Shown here: positions 12,551-18,976 of the stretch, piece after piece
How the letters are laid out: each line of letters begins with the position of its first letter
Numbering within the stretch: position 1 is the stretch's first letter
Source of the DNA: Flavobacteriaceae bacterium
Lineage (GTDB): Bacteria; Bacteroidota; Bacteroidia; Flavobacteriales; Flavobacteriaceae
DNA length: 53,247 bases
Assembly: GCA_029238125.1 (NCBI GenBank)
Contig: JAQWGQ010000024.1
Location: forward strand, 1 to 53,247
Direction of reading: 5' to 3'
The notes under the pieces: model-generated
Database searches by the model: none
What the model saw: the letters and a program-made list of their open reading frames with translations, nothing else
What the model was told of the DNA's origin: nothing
Position numbers and translations under genes: made by a program

Positions 12551-12898
12551 GACCCAACGGTTCTGGCCTTCTTCCAAGACCCAGTAGACGGAGACTTTGA
12601 AGTCTTTAACGGAATGTCTCCTGGAGATGATGGCATCAATGATTACTTCAAAATTGCAGGGATTGAAAAATATCCAAACAATACCGTGAAAATCTTCAAC
12701 AGATGGGGCGTACTTATCTACGAGGCAAAAGGATACGGTCTGGGTGACCGACTCTTTATGGGAATTTCTGAGGGAAGAATTACCATTACAAAGGACCAAA
12801 AGCTTCCAGCGGGAACCTATTTCTATGTGATTGAATTTGATGGGGAAAACCCAGGCAGAGAAAGGTATATGGGCTATTTATATATAAATCGAGATTGA
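2..12898 (+). CDS. Giant T9SS type B adhesin with 30 DUF11/DUF7507-like modules (5' partial)
   Basis: This is a cell-surface repeat protein, probably an adhesin exported by the type IX secretion system. The frame is open from base 2, and the first residues already match the end of a module, so the gene starts upstream; 4298 residues are visible. I count 30 modules of about 140 residues, each with a core like YTITVENTGNVTL, then a GETATYTATY-like strand, then DAGGVSNTA and a linker rich in D/S ending DPTVT. Many modules open with an acidic DxNGDG...GD loop resembling a dockerin or EF-hand calcium site. The last 100 residues (about 12598-12895) contain GMSPGDDGINDYF and IFNRWG, the hallmark of the CHU_C gliding-motility-type sorting domain. 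The stop overlaps the next gene's ATG by one base. What it binds cannot be read from the sequence. The family call is firm. Confidence 0.93.
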   Translation, partial: YIIDQTAASSGKVINTAIATAATPLSGTDATLSVTSNEAVVDIAPIPSISITKTSSINQIDGNTTIDKDDEITYTIVVTNTGNTALTGIDITDTLTAIGGASLSLDSPPAYDSSTDTSTTFPTEPTLKIGEAVTYKATFTVTQPAIDAGGVSNTASVVGYSDGEAVSASIDDPVVTTITQSPAITVTKTASVTHVGDADIADRVVRVYDIIDYIITITNTGNVTLTDLAVVDELTDGAGNDLVMTSDPTNQWTIASLAPGAVQTYTPYYTIGSPAALTGSISNVVTVTGYTPSGTDDITAISDDPNDTTSNQDPTVVDTDLFASIKVTKQDKLIDDGDGESGVGDLIEYTVTVTNTGEVTVSDIVLEDNLRSGNNTTLYLSSPNHNAGDLTPWPSFALAAGESRTLTGFYILNQAVVNTGSVSNFINATAKDPNGNDVVARSDDPDTALVNDDTVTSIAQSAAILITKTASPDSGTFAEGDVITYTIKIKNTGNSELNGVVIDDELSFLNGDLISLTTEPTFTSSSSGTSTTFTADPNTSVATLQVGEEVTFTATFAVTQTAIDAGGVSNTASVTATADDGDNTAVSDEIDSDVITLINATPSLEVTKSAVFVDNGDEINGPGDTIQYSITVTNNGNVSITGVNITDTMVDDEGNSLTLTSPASWSAVDIDAGGSYVFRGSYLITDADRYRASIINTAIATGYDPSGAEVSDETDTPTTVTITPDPSIEVKKAAEIIEDGDTSTELGDVIQYTISIINTGNTTLTITDINDTLSDLDGDGLSLSSAPRFISSSKNSDENSLAIQETATYIANFIIDQDAIDAGGVSNVATVTVETDDGNSFSKVSDDPSTINISHDPTITTLTQSAYIEVIKTAAVDDNGDGVTGPGDTINYTITVKNTGNVTLTGVYVDDDLTAIVNTNTLARLLTNEPVFDSASLTSSEGTLKVGEVATYLASYLITNDDFLVDQLSNSVTAYGNDPDGITVNDTNDPTIVDIDANPSFTVTKEVARIQDDGDGYNGTDDIIDYTITLTNTGNVALTNISLVDILTNGDGATLTLTPTYDTANTATEGTLQVGETATYSAQYSIDQAASDSELVRNTVTVTADDPSGNEIEETAFVDTETGASASIEALKTWALTTDVDNDSVVDEGDTVTFTIEVQNTGNIVLNSVGYQDTLRDGNDVTIATPTLTFVSADLDTTDPTVLLAGETATYTFTYTVTADAFATGLVSNQVTFYGVAQGQTVSDISDDPNNPTSNESDPTVVPMGSDPSMMATKTVRVLENGDGLLGVGDAVEYTIIVENNGNAILSDVNIHDNNFIDDNNVSLTLTTGPTFTISSEGSDEGTLIPGEKAHYIATFDLTQSVVDAGGLSNQATVYASSPGQTNDLDVDTDDPETTAIEDATALQIEHDPIIEVVKTAAVDDVDADGKTNIDDTITYTITVENKGNVTLDGITLEDILTDAVGNSSRLTPIFDSANTASEGILEVGEKATYTVTYTITLRDLDSGQVMNTVLVTASSPKLTDDVTDRSDDGDDSDGDTDDDQTITPLDQSPKIRVTKLADVDKGADNLTNLGDTITYTITIENIGDVTLSSIQVTDVLTNGDGDTNVLSLTYDSSNTATEGTLAVEESATYTVEYTIDQAAVNSAIVSNNATVTANSPIGLQISDALDSLVDTTIDQTASLEVIKLAEIVDNGNAVTDVGDIVQYTITVKNTGSVTLTSISVTDELQDNAGNDIVLSSGNTLSYTGASQGSPNGTLQANEVATYTAYHVIDQSIVDAGGLTNSALAIGIDPSGVDVTDISDDGDAATDGPDADTDPSNDPTVTTISPSPSMSVVKTAELVGNTDGITEAGDLVEYTIVVTNTGNVTLLDVEITDVLTDQSGNSLTLTQDAAIDGVLRDIAPGTSETYTVTYLIEQAAADSGSISNVASASATILDGSAVTPVDSDPAIVTMTANPSMSIQKTKVENDGVNDQMDVGETIDYTITITNTGNITLNAITFTEILTDGNGNQTDLIGDLTLVAINDTATTDTSVSSLEVGDKATYTLSYTVTQIAMNSGQVTNVATVTGSTPAGTTLPITTSEQVVTHMGQEPEMKVTKTKTENDNNDGLDLGETITYTIVVENTGNVELTDVVVTDNALVDLSGGSLSLTDGPTYNGTGTFDGILSVSETVTYTATFTVDQQAINAGGLTNTASATATTPAGDRISEDSNAVSSTISAIARLEVAKTDAINDNGDGVDGLGDFVEYTITVENTGDIALENLSIEDIFTDNDSEELTFTLDPFFVGATANSPGGSLKVDEIATYKAYFVITQQAVDAGGLINNVTATAFAPGSITPVEDELDTPTTTPIAESPAMEVIKTAQVDDGGDGSIDIGDIINYTIRVTNTGNVSLTNLDLVDHITDINSFSLAESPLTTSRTSSSQNSPPGSLAVGETATYETSYVVTQEAIDAGGVMNSVTATAESPAGNSINNKSDDGDATLDTDADTDSDPTNDPTVTTIDAAPALTVVKVVANITDNPGGTPDGYNGTGDEVEYSITVKNEGNVTLTLSSLTDTISDALGSDVATLTTTPAFTAVELAVQDEITYTATYIITSDVANTKLVRNTVVVTATPPTGADIEASDIADVSTGADAELEVTKTWVFENDLDSNNIVNVGDKVKFIITVKNTGNVTLTKIIYDDTFLDGSTPANLLSFDPPNNPRSLEFIRADNGTLAHGTLKAGETATYHAYYTITQEVYDSGEATNTVTFYGDIEGTDIQVEDVSDKGNDFDGNTSDDVTRITMGSFPSAEIIKVQDVSDTNGDGVIGAGDTVDYTITIENTGNITLTWTDGDIIDTLSDESNTPIPSTQSVVWSDNNRGSPKGTIVEGETALFTLAYVLTQSDVDGGILYNRVEATLNASGDVRTYYFDNDNDENNDADGDGLKYNDALELNIEAKPDIEITKTASPPSGAFEVGDNITYTVEIINTGNVTLDEIVFTDILSNGDGNTTDLSSELQLTHVNASPQTSLTSLAVGVTATYQAVYAVDQAAIDSGYVENMVSMTALTPGDTAIPSEGIDSPVRTTFTQNPAISLTKTATPNPGADGNLDAGDTITYDLALTNGGNVTLQSIELTDILSHASGGRTEILTPIFVDASNNSTPSTLLPGETANYTVQYTVTQDAINAGGVSNQATVDAIAPSGITISALSDDPTTLTVQADPTITSISGVLDLEVLKIATIQDNGDGEDGVGDVVQYTITVENTGNLTLDVTLADELKDLKGNPTPLTSGIASLSTVRSIDPGSIETYIVYKLIDQEIVDAGGLTNTATATGVGPDGRSVSDASDVGDIGVGDTDDDPTITTIDQDSQLTVIKTATIVGDDDGFVGATDVIEYTIRVTNTGNVTIKGVQLTDTLTDGNGNTLNIDTSAWLDRDIAPGHTEIYTAIYVIGQTAADSGSVSNTVTATGAAPDGSNVIDISDDGDTGATDTGKDPTVIEMDQIPSIEVIKTANVADNDGDNKNGIGDTITYTITVENTGNTDLTGLSFVDTFTDLNGDIVNLSSGPNYLGSDMMGGSPTTLRINEMATFQATFIINQQAVNAGGVSNTITFTASSPGKSNNVSDVSDDGLPSDADVDGDSTNDPTITQTDPNPAMEVIKTAFVNDNGDGLTGAGDIVRYSIEVTNTGDITLDNVYIQTETLTDGNGTLLTLSSGPDYWQPQTVEVGESVVFTALYVISQEAASSGLISNTAKAVGSIPGNFNGIEDVSDNGTPTDDDLDGYSDNDPTVVLMDAPPVSSIEVTKEASVIDNDGDNTNSLGDTINYTITVANTGNTDLRDVVLDDVISDLNGDRLTLTSGPNFISASLGSIEGKIRQGEFATYTASFIITQQAIDAGGVSNTVTAIASSPGKTNDIFDISDDGDDTDGNTQNDPTITRTTTITPSSSVVLTKAASISDTNGDGSIGIGDTITYTLVATNTGNDALSSVVITDVLSDLAGNTLSLTTQPTFVNANLGSAQGSLQIGEQATYRATFIVNNQAMNAGGVSNIATVTAQGTSGTITDTSDDPSTGTLNDPTITRLTTVTPQSSIEVTKTATITDNGNGTTGLGDTITFLITVENNGNTALNGVVINDTFSDLSGNALTLTSGPLFVSANLGSGEGTLLDGETATYTATFVVDAQADNAGGVSNTASATAIDPSGTPVNDISDDGDDTDGNTTNDPTVLAFFQDPVDGDFEVFNGMSPGDDGINDYFKIAGIEKYPNNTVKIFNRWGVLIYEAKGYGLGDRLFMGISEGRITITKDQKLPAGTYFYVIEFDGENPGRERYMGYLYINRD

Positions 12899-13866
12899 TG
12901 AATAGGAAAACACACATACCGAAGTTGATACTCGATAGGGTCAGAGGGCTATGGCTGTTGATTTTCCTTTTTGGCGCACCAACGCAGTCCAACGCCCAGC
13001 AAGACCCGCAGTATACCATGCATATGTATAACACCCAAGTGGTAAACCCTGCTTACCTGGGGTCAACTGAAGCATTTCATTTTGGGTTTTTAACGCGTAC
13101 GCAATGGGTTGACTTTGAAGGGTCTCCTCAAACGGGAAGCTTTACGATCAGTTCGCCTGTTGGGCGTCGCAACAAAACCGCATTGGGACTTTCTATTGTT
13201 AGCGATGTCATTGGTCCGACAACCGAGCAAAGCTTGACAGCGGATTATGGCTATACCTTTTTTAACAATTATGGATCCAAGATAACCCTTGGACTCAAAG
13301 CTGGGGTGAGCAACTTACAAGTGGATTATTCAATTCTCAATCTTGCCAATTCCAGCGATGATCAGTTTTCTGAAAACACGTCTCTGCTGTCCCCTCAAAT
13401 TGGAGCAGGAATTTATTATAACAATGATCGTTTTTATGCTGGACTTTCCGTTCCAAATTTCTTGAAAACCAAGCACTATGAGGTCAATGGAAGTGTGTTT
13501 GCTTCCGCAGAAGCCAAGGAGCGGATGCATTACTTTTTGATCGCAGGTTATGTGTTTGATATCAACGATGCAATCAAACTCAAGCCAGCTGGGATGGTTA
13601 AAGTTGTCCGGGGATCCCCGATACAGATGGATTTGTCGGCCAACATCTACTTCAACGAAAAAATTACATTTGGGGCTGCCTATCGACTCAATGCAGCAAT
13701 CAGCGCAATTGCTGGTTTTGCCCTTACCGACAAAGCATTTGTCGGCTTTGCCTATGACTACCAGACCACAGCGATTCAACAATTTAGCTCAGGGTCATAC
13801 GAGATGATTTTAAGATTTACGATTCCGCGTAAAGGAGAACGTATACTAACCCCTAGATTTTTCTAA
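12898..13866 (+). CDS. PorP/SprF family type IX secretion membrane protein
   Basis: This is a predicted outer-membrane beta-barrel of 322 residues. An ATG at 12898 overlaps the adhesin's stop codon (TGATG) and is preferred over the TTG one codon earlier. A hydrophobic signal peptide ends near SNAQ (residues 31-34). It is followed by the family hallmark QDPQYTMHMYN and VVNPAYLGS, and then by alternating aromatic strands up to the C-terminal RFF-like end. SprF of Flavobacterium is needed for surface display of the SprB adhesin, and PorP-like proteins are linked to anchoring type B CTD proteins. The one-base overlap with the giant adhesin therefore suggests that this is its dedicated partner. 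That pairing is inference from gene order; membership of the family is clear. Confidence 0.93.
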   Translation: MNRKTHIPKLILDRVRGLWLLIFLFGAPTQSNAQQDPQYTMHMYNTQVVNPAYLGSTEAFHFGFLTRTQWVDFEGSPQTGSFTISSPVGRRNKTALGLSIVSDVIGPTTEQSLTADYGYTFFNNYGSKITLGLKAGVSNLQVDYSILNLANSSDDQFSENTSLLSPQIGAGIYYNNDRFYAGLSVPNFLKTKHYEVNGSVFASAEAKERMHYFLIAGYVFDINDAIKLKPAGMVKVVRGSPIQMDLSANIYFNEKITFGAAYRLNAAISAIAGFALTDKAFVGFAYDYQTTAIQQFSSGSYEMILRFTIPRKGERILTPRFF

Positions 13867-16800
13867 ATGAAACAGTTTACATCATTAGAAACACTACGTA
13901 GCAACCAAATAATCTATTGGTTGGGGATTGTATTCATTACGTTGGTTTTCTCTAGTGCAATCGCACAAAACGATTCGATTCCAAATGAACCCTACAATGT
14001 TTTCGATGCCGATCGGGACTATAATGACTATCGATACAACCGTGCGCAATCCGCCTTTTTACAACTGGTTCGTGACGATGCCGATTTTACTGACAAGAAA
14101 GTGATTCAATCCCTTGCGGACACTTACTTCTTCAATAGCCAATACAATCAGTCCTATACTTGGTATCGAAAATTGATCTCACTCTATCCTGAAGACATCA
14201 ACTCCATTTATTACCTACGGGCATCTATCAGTGCTCGAAGCAATGAAAATTATGCCATTGCAGATCGCTATATGCAGCAGTATTTTCGTATGGAAAAAGG
14301 GACTGTTATTGAAGATTTGTATGTTGCGGACTTGAATTACCTCGACAGCATTGCCGAATTACGTCCAAAGTATATTGTGGAAACAACCAAAATCAACACC
14401 GAGCAATCGGACTTTAGCTCGGCTTTTTTCGGCCCAGACAAACTCGTCTTTTCATCGACTTATCAAGCCAGTGGGCAACGTGATTATGACTGGACAGGAG
14501 AGCCATTCTTAGACCTTTATATTGCCGATATTGGTGATGAGGGACAACTCGAAAACACCCAGCAAATCGATGGGGATATCAATACTGCTTTCCACGAGTC
14601 CTCTGCCGTGTTTACGAAAGACTTAAAATCGGTTTATTTTACGCGCAACAATTACAAAAACGGAAAAAAACGTACCGATCGAAAAAATACAGTTCGCTTA
14701 AAATTACTTACAGCATCAGTTGATGAGGATGGCAATTGGAGCGATGTGGAGGAACTACCATTTAACAATGACAACTACTCTGTGGCACACCCTGCCTTGA
14801 GCTTGAATGGTAAGAAACTATATTTTGCCTCAGACATGCCAGGCACCACTGGTGAATCTGACCTTTGGTATGTAGACATCTACAAAGATGGCTCATACGG
14901 TGACCCCATCAATCTGGGTCAAAAGGTAAACACAGAGGGACGTGAATCATTTCCTTATATAGCTGACGACGGCACCTTGTACTTTACTTCCGATGCCCTC
15001 ATTGGGTTTGGGGGATTTGATGTCTTTAAAGCAGAGCTGAGCGACTCAGGAATTGCTCGTGACCCTGAAAATATGGGACTTCCGATCAACTCTGCTGGGG
15101 ATGACTTTGGTTTTCTGTTGCAAACCGATACCAATACGGGTTATATCTCTTCCAACCGTGACGGAAATCGTGGAAGTGCTTCCGATCAGATTTACTATTT
15201 CAAACCCAGCAAGTGTGTGGTTGAAATCTCAGGCATTGTCACAGACAGCAACACAGGCAACCTCATGCCAGGAGCAACAGTTAAAATTCTCGATATGGGA
15301 ATGAACATCATTGCGGAGCAAATTGTACAGCAAGATGCACGCTATTCTTTCCCTGAGGAGGTGGAATGTGGGCAGGCATATTATTTGATTACGGAAAATG
15401 GATTGGCGTATTCCATTGCTGAGACCACTTTTGTTGCGCCGACATCATCACAAAGTGTCAGTGTAGATATGGAAATTGAAACTTTCTCTCAGGATTGCCC
15501 GCCTTACGACTTAGGTTGTTTACTCGGACTAAACCCCATCTATTTTGATCTCAACAAATATTTTATACGTCCCGATGCAGAAATTGAATTGACCAAGGTC
15601 TTCAATGCGATGATTCGATTCCCAGAATTGATCTTACGAATCGAGTCTCATACCGACTCACGCAGCCCACAATCCTACAACTTGCGACTTTCACAAAACC
15701 GAGCGTCCTCGACCAGAAACTGGCTGATTCAGCGTGGGATCGCCCCTTCGCGTTTGTCTGCAGTGGGCTACGGAGAAAGTCAACTCATCAACCGTTGCGC
15801 TGATGGAGTGCCTTGTACAGAAGCAGAGCATCAGCTCAATCGCCGTTCGATGTTTATCATCGAAAACTATCAGATGTTACCGACAAGCATGACATCCACA
15901 CCAACTCGACCAACCCAAGCATATTCTCAGGTGCCTAGGCCTACTGTAAACCCACCTACTACAGCCCCAATGCCATCTCCAATCCCGCAATCAACAGCGC
16001 CGAGAGTTCAAAACACAAACCCGACAAGATCCACGCCAGTTGTACCGCCAGTTCGGGTAAGCCCACCCCCGAGCGCAATTCCACCAGTTGTGACAAGCAC
16101 ACCTCCAGTTGTGACCTCACCACCAACACAAATCACACAACAGAATCAAGAGGAGCCAGCTGCGATTGTCATTCAGGTTAGACCAAATCCAACCCCACAA
16201 AATCAAAATGCGCAACAACCTGCTGTTCGGTCAGCCGAAGAGGCCCTTCAAATCTTGGAGAATCACCGTAATCAAAGCGGAGAATTGACTCCCAAACCTT
16301 CCAAGCAAACCTCTCCGACTCAAGGAACTGAAACGGTAATAAAAGCGATTGAAGGCGAACCAGTTCGACAAAGTCAAAATGCGCAACAACCTGCTGTTCG
16401 GTCAGCCGAAGAGGCCCTTCAAATCTTGGAAAACCACCGCAATCAGAATGAGGAGATAACTCCAAAACCCGCAGAGCCCCAAGCACCCCCACAAACCATT
16501 GTCATTCAAGTCAAACCTAAACCTACAAGTGAAGAACCTTCTACAACATCAAAGACTTCTCCGCCAATTCGTTCGGCAGAAGAAGCCCTCCAAATCCTTC
16601 AAAACCACCGAAACAAAACACAGGCAGCCAATTCAAAACCATCCAAACCAACACCTGCCATAGCATCGACCAACGCGGGAATCCAGCCAGTCAATCTCCC
16701 CAACGAAAAAGCCCCCGCAGACACCTTGGATGCGATTGTAGCCAAGTTAAAAGCAAAGCAGAATTCCTCATCGTCTTTCAACGTCCAAATGGCCTTAGCT

Positions 16801-17073
16801 GATGCGGATATTGCTTATGTTGTACAAATTGCTGCTTTGATGAATAAACGAGATGTCAATCATAAAGTTTTTAGGGGTTTAAGCGGACTTTCAACTGAAA
16901 AGTTTAGAGAGTTTCATCGATATCTCTATCGTCCTACAGCGAATTACCAACAGGCCAAAATCGCACAACGATATGTAATCTCAAAAGGGTTTACTAAAGC
17001 ATTTATCGTGGCTTATGTCAATGGTACGCGTACTTCGGCTTGGGAAGTGGCCAAGTTGAACAATCAAAATTAA
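13867..17073 (+). CDS. PorE-like TPR/PD40/OmpA protein with P/T-rich linker and SPOR-like C-terminus
   Basis: This 1068-residue envelope protein starts directly after the previous stop codon. It begins with a signal peptide (to about residue 33), followed by TPR-like helices (about 45-160), PD40/WD40-like strands (about 180-430, with motifs such as LYFASDMPG and GYISSNRDG) and a carboxypeptidase-regulatory-like domain (about 454-535). An OmpA-type peptidoglycan-binding domain follows (about 557-668, with RIESHTDSR, LSQNRASSTR and RRSMFI). This order matches PorE of the T9SS, which tethers the machinery to the cell wall. Beyond it lies a P/T/Q-rich linker (about 679-972) with three copies of RSAEEALQIL.NHRN, then a C-terminal segment starting AYVVQIAALMN that looks SPOR-like. 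The extension is not part of the usual PorE plan as I know it. A role in anchoring the upstream adhesin system is inferred. Confidence 0.9.
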   Translation: MKQFTSLETLRSNQIIYWLGIVFITLVFSSAIAQNDSIPNEPYNVFDADRDYNDYRYNRAQSAFLQLVRDDADFTDKKVIQSLADTYFFNSQYNQSYTWYRKLISLYPEDINSIYYLRASISARSNENYAIADRYMQQYFRMEKGTVIEDLYVADLNYLDSIAELRPKYIVETTKINTEQSDFSSAFFGPDKLVFSSTYQASGQRDYDWTGEPFLDLYIADIGDEGQLENTQQIDGDINTAFHESSAVFTKDLKSVYFTRNNYKNGKKRTDRKNTVRLKLLTASVDEDGNWSDVEELPFNNDNYSVAHPALSLNGKKLYFASDMPGTTGESDLWYVDIYKDGSYGDPINLGQKVNTEGRESFPYIADDGTLYFTSDALIGFGGFDVFKAELSDSGIARDPENMGLPINSAGDDFGFLLQTDTNTGYISSNRDGNRGSASDQIYYFKPSKCVVEISGIVTDSNTGNLMPGATVKILDMGMNIIAEQIVQQDARYSFPEEVECGQAYYLITENGLAYSIAETTFVAPTSSQSVSVDMEIETFSQDCPPYDLGCLLGLNPIYFDLNKYFIRPDAEIELTKVFNAMIRFPELILRIESHTDSRSPQSYNLRLSQNRASSTRNWLIQRGIAPSRLSAVGYGESQLINRCADGVPCTEAEHQLNRRSMFIIENYQMLPTSMTSTPTRPTQAYSQVPRPTVNPPTTAPMPSPIPQSTAPRVQNTNPTRSTPVVPPVRVSPPPSAIPPVVTSTPPVVTSPPTQITQQNQEEPAAIVIQVRPNPTPQNQNAQQPAVRSAEEALQILENHRNQSGELTPKPSKQTSPTQGTETVIKAIEGEPVRQSQNAQQPAVRSAEEALQILENHRNQNEEITPKPAEPQAPPQTIVIQVKPKPTSEEPSTTSKTSPPIRSAEEALQILQNHRNKTQAANSKPSKPTPAIASTNAGIQPVNLPNEKAPADTLDAIVAKLKAKQNSSSSFNVQMALADADIAYVVQIAALMNKRDVNHKVFRGLSGLSTEKFREFHRYLYRPTANYQQAKIAQRYVISKGFTKAFIVAYVNGTRTSAWEVAKLNNQN
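16203..16430 (+). repeat. Two identical 57-bp direct repeats in the OmpA-protein linker
   Basis: The 57 bases at 16203-16259 recur identically at 16374-16430, 171 bp downstream. They encode QNAQQPAVRSAEEALQILE. A diverged third copy lies near 16562-16615, with the peptide RSAEEALQILQNHRN. Perfect identity at the DNA level indicates recent duplication or gene conversion. Confidence 0.9.
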
Positions 17074-17095
17074 TCCTCGCGCGCCCACTAATTTT

Positions 17096-17989
17096 TTAAG
17101 GCGAAAGAAAACCCCAAAGAAAAGATGTAAAAGATTGCCCAGCCAAATCATGGGTAAACCACTCATGTCTTCCATTCTCTACTTTATAATGCAAAACTTG
17201 AGCTCCATTGGTTCCTTCTGAATAGGTATATAGCCAGACCGTCTCATCCCCAAAATTGTGGCTGCTTTCTTGTGCAACAGTTGACGTTTGATTTGCGTTT
17301 GTCCAAAATAAAATGGTTTCCTCAACGCTGGCTACATCTGAAGAACCAAGATAAGGAATTACATCATCGGTCGTACTATGTGCAATCATTACATTGATCG
17401 GATGAGAAGGAGCACAATCCGCTAGGTTGAGCTGAAGACCAGAAACAGCAGCCACACCAGCGATTAAACCCTCTGTGAAGCATGCCAAAGCATAGCAAAA
17501 CATACCGCCATTGGAAAAACCAGTTGCATAAATGTGGTTTGGGTCAACGGATAAATCTTCTAAAAGAGTATTGACTAGAAGTTCAATAAACCCAATATCG
17601 TCGGAATCGCTTTTATTGTCTTCAGCCATTGGGGCTGCATTCCAATGTGAAAAACCAGACAACAGCGAACCTTGTGGATAAACCAAAATCACACCCTCCA
17701 GCTCGGCGACATCTCGAAAATCAGATTCATAATCAAAATAATCTTTTGCATTTCCTCCAAACCCGTGAAAATTTAGTAAAAGAGGATGGGTTGTGTTTTC
17801 ATTATAAGAAGCTGGAACATAGACTAGGTATTCACGATCCTCTCCGTTGTGAAGGATGTTTTGGGCGCTGAGTTCTCCTGGGATCAAAGCAGAATCTTCT
17901 GGAGTGCTTGACGTCGTTTTGGAAGAATTACAACCCGAAAACAGCGAAAAAGTTAAGAACAAACCAGCAGTGAGAAATGTGCTTTTCAT
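17096..17989 (-). CDS. Secreted PHB-depolymerase/feruloyl-esterase-like lipoprotein
   Basis: This 297-residue alpha/beta hydrolase resembles the LpqC/polyhydroxybutyrate depolymerase-type esterase family. A lipoprotein signal ends in FSGC (Cys20), so it is probably anchored at the envelope. The core shows an HG oxyanion motif (LLLNFHGFGG), the nucleophile elbow GFSNGG (Ser159), an acidic pair in TTDDVIPY (Asp208/209) and a late histidine in GRHEWF (His275), which together give a plausible Ser-Asp-His triad. Short-chain ester or polyester substrates are likely, but the specificity cannot be read from sequence. It is divergently oriented to the metallo-hydrolase gene and convergent with the adhesin operon. 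I saw no terminator in the 22-bp gap. Confidence 0.85.
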   Translation of the reverse strand: MKSTFLTAGLFLTFSLFSGCNSSKTTSSTPEDSALIPGELSAQNILHNGEDREYLVYVPASYNENTTHPLLLNFHGFGGNAKDYFDYESDFRDVAELEGVILVYPQGSLLSGFSHWNAAPMAEDNKSDSDDIGFIELLVNTLLEDLSVDPNHIYATGFSNGGMFCYALACFTEGLIAGVAAVSGLQLNLADCAPSHPINVMIAHSTTDDVIPYLGSSDVASVEETILFWTNANQTSTVAQESSHNFGDETVWLYTYSEGTNGAQVLHYKVENGRHEWFTHDLAGQSFTSFLWGFLSP

Positions 17990-18090
17990 GGTTTAAATCT
18001 AATAAAATAAACATCATTATTTATCCATTAAGTCGTTTTCTTTCAGTGTTGATACGGATGCGAATAATAAGGATTCACTATCTTTTAGTC

Positions 18091-18975
18091 ATGAAAACGA
18101 TATACTACTTGCTTTTATTTGGAATAGTCTATATGACTGAAGCCCAAACTTTGGTCGTTTTGGGCACTCTTCAAGACGGTGGATCTCCGCACATGGGTTG
18201 TGTAAAAGACTGCTGCGCTACGGAAAGACCTAATGATTATGTGGTCAGTTTGGGTGTTATCGATGAGTCTAAACATATTCTTTTTGATGCTTCGCCCGAT
18301 ATTGTTTCTCAAACGAATTATTTACAGTCCATTTCCCCCGCAAACGAGTTGGAGATTTTTCTGACACATGCTCATATGGGACATTATGCAGGGCTTGTTC
18401 ACTTGGGAAGAGAATCGGCAAACACAAAAAAAACACCAGTTTATGCCATGCCCCGAATGGCTCAGTTTTTACAAAATAATGGTCCTTGGAGTCAGTTGAT
18501 AAAACTCGAAAACATTTCGATCCAGCCACTACAAAACAAAACCCCGGTTTCAGTATCTCCCCGACTGACAGTCACTCCACTTGTCGTGCCTCACCGAGAT
18601 GAATTTTCTGAAACGGTTGGCTATCTAATTGCGGGTCAATCAAAACGCGCACTGTATGTTCCTGACATTGACAAGTGGGATTTTTGGGAAACCGACATCA
18701 ATGCGTTAGTGACTCAGGTCGATTATGCCTTTGTAGACGCTACCTTTTTTGAAGATGGCGAAATCCCTAGACCAATGTCAGAGGTGCCACATCCTTTTGT
18801 AGAGGAGAGTATCACACGGTTCCAATCGCTAGCTATTGAAGAAAAAAACAAGATCTATTTTATTCATTTAAACCATACGAATCCAGCGAGAGATGCCAAT
18901 TTTGAAGGGAGAATAGCTATCGAAAAGAAAGGATATCACTTTGCGACTTTTGGAATGCGTTTATCGCTCGAGTGA
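18091..18975 (+). CDS. PqqB-like MBL-fold metallo-hydrolase with signal peptide
   Basis: This predicted zinc-dependent hydrolase of 294 residues has the metallo-beta-lactamase fold. I chose the ATG at 18091 because it begins a good signal peptide (MKTIYYLLLFGIVYMTEAQ); the open frame extends upstream to 17977 but that stretch overlaps the divergent gene. Visible motifs are DASPDI, THAHMGHYAGL (the metal-binding loop, with Gly97 where HxHxDH would have Asp), VPHRDEFSETVGY, DATFF and FIHLNHTNP. The overall layout resembles PqqB of pyrroloquinoline quinone synthesis. No other pqq gene is nearby and the protein seems to be exported, so a role in PQQ synthesis is doubtful. The stop lies one base from the stop of the convergent small gene. 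Confidence 0.8.
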   Translation: MKTIYYLLLFGIVYMTEAQTLVVLGTLQDGGSPHMGCVKDCCATERPNDYVVSLGVIDESKHILFDASPDIVSQTNYLQSISPANELEIFLTHAHMGHYAGLVHLGRESANTKKTPVYAMPRMAQFLQNNGPWSQLIKLENISIQPLQNKTPVSVSPRLTVTPLVVPHRDEFSETVGYLIAGQSKRALYVPDIDKWDFWETDINALVTQVDYAFVDATFFEDGEIPRPMSEVPHPFVEESITRFQSLAIEEKNKIYFIHLNHTNPARDANFEGRIAIEKKGYHFATFGMRLSLE

Positions 18976-18976
18976 T

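Noticed and set aside
12007-12639. Antisense open frame of 210 codons under the adhesin, and dozens of similar ones across 934-12800
   Set aside because: The repetitive Thr/Asp/Val-rich codons of the adhesin keep the reverse frames open. The translations are low-complexity Ser/Val/Pro strings with no start signals or domains.
17629-17871. 80-codon plus-strand frame opposite the esterase gene
   Set aside because: It is a shadow of the esterase; the opposite strand carries a lipobox and a complete catalytic triad.
17977-18090. N-terminal extension of the PqqB-like hydrolase to 17977
   Set aside because: It would overlap the divergent esterase start and place the signal peptide internally. The ATG at 18091 begins a standard signal peptide.
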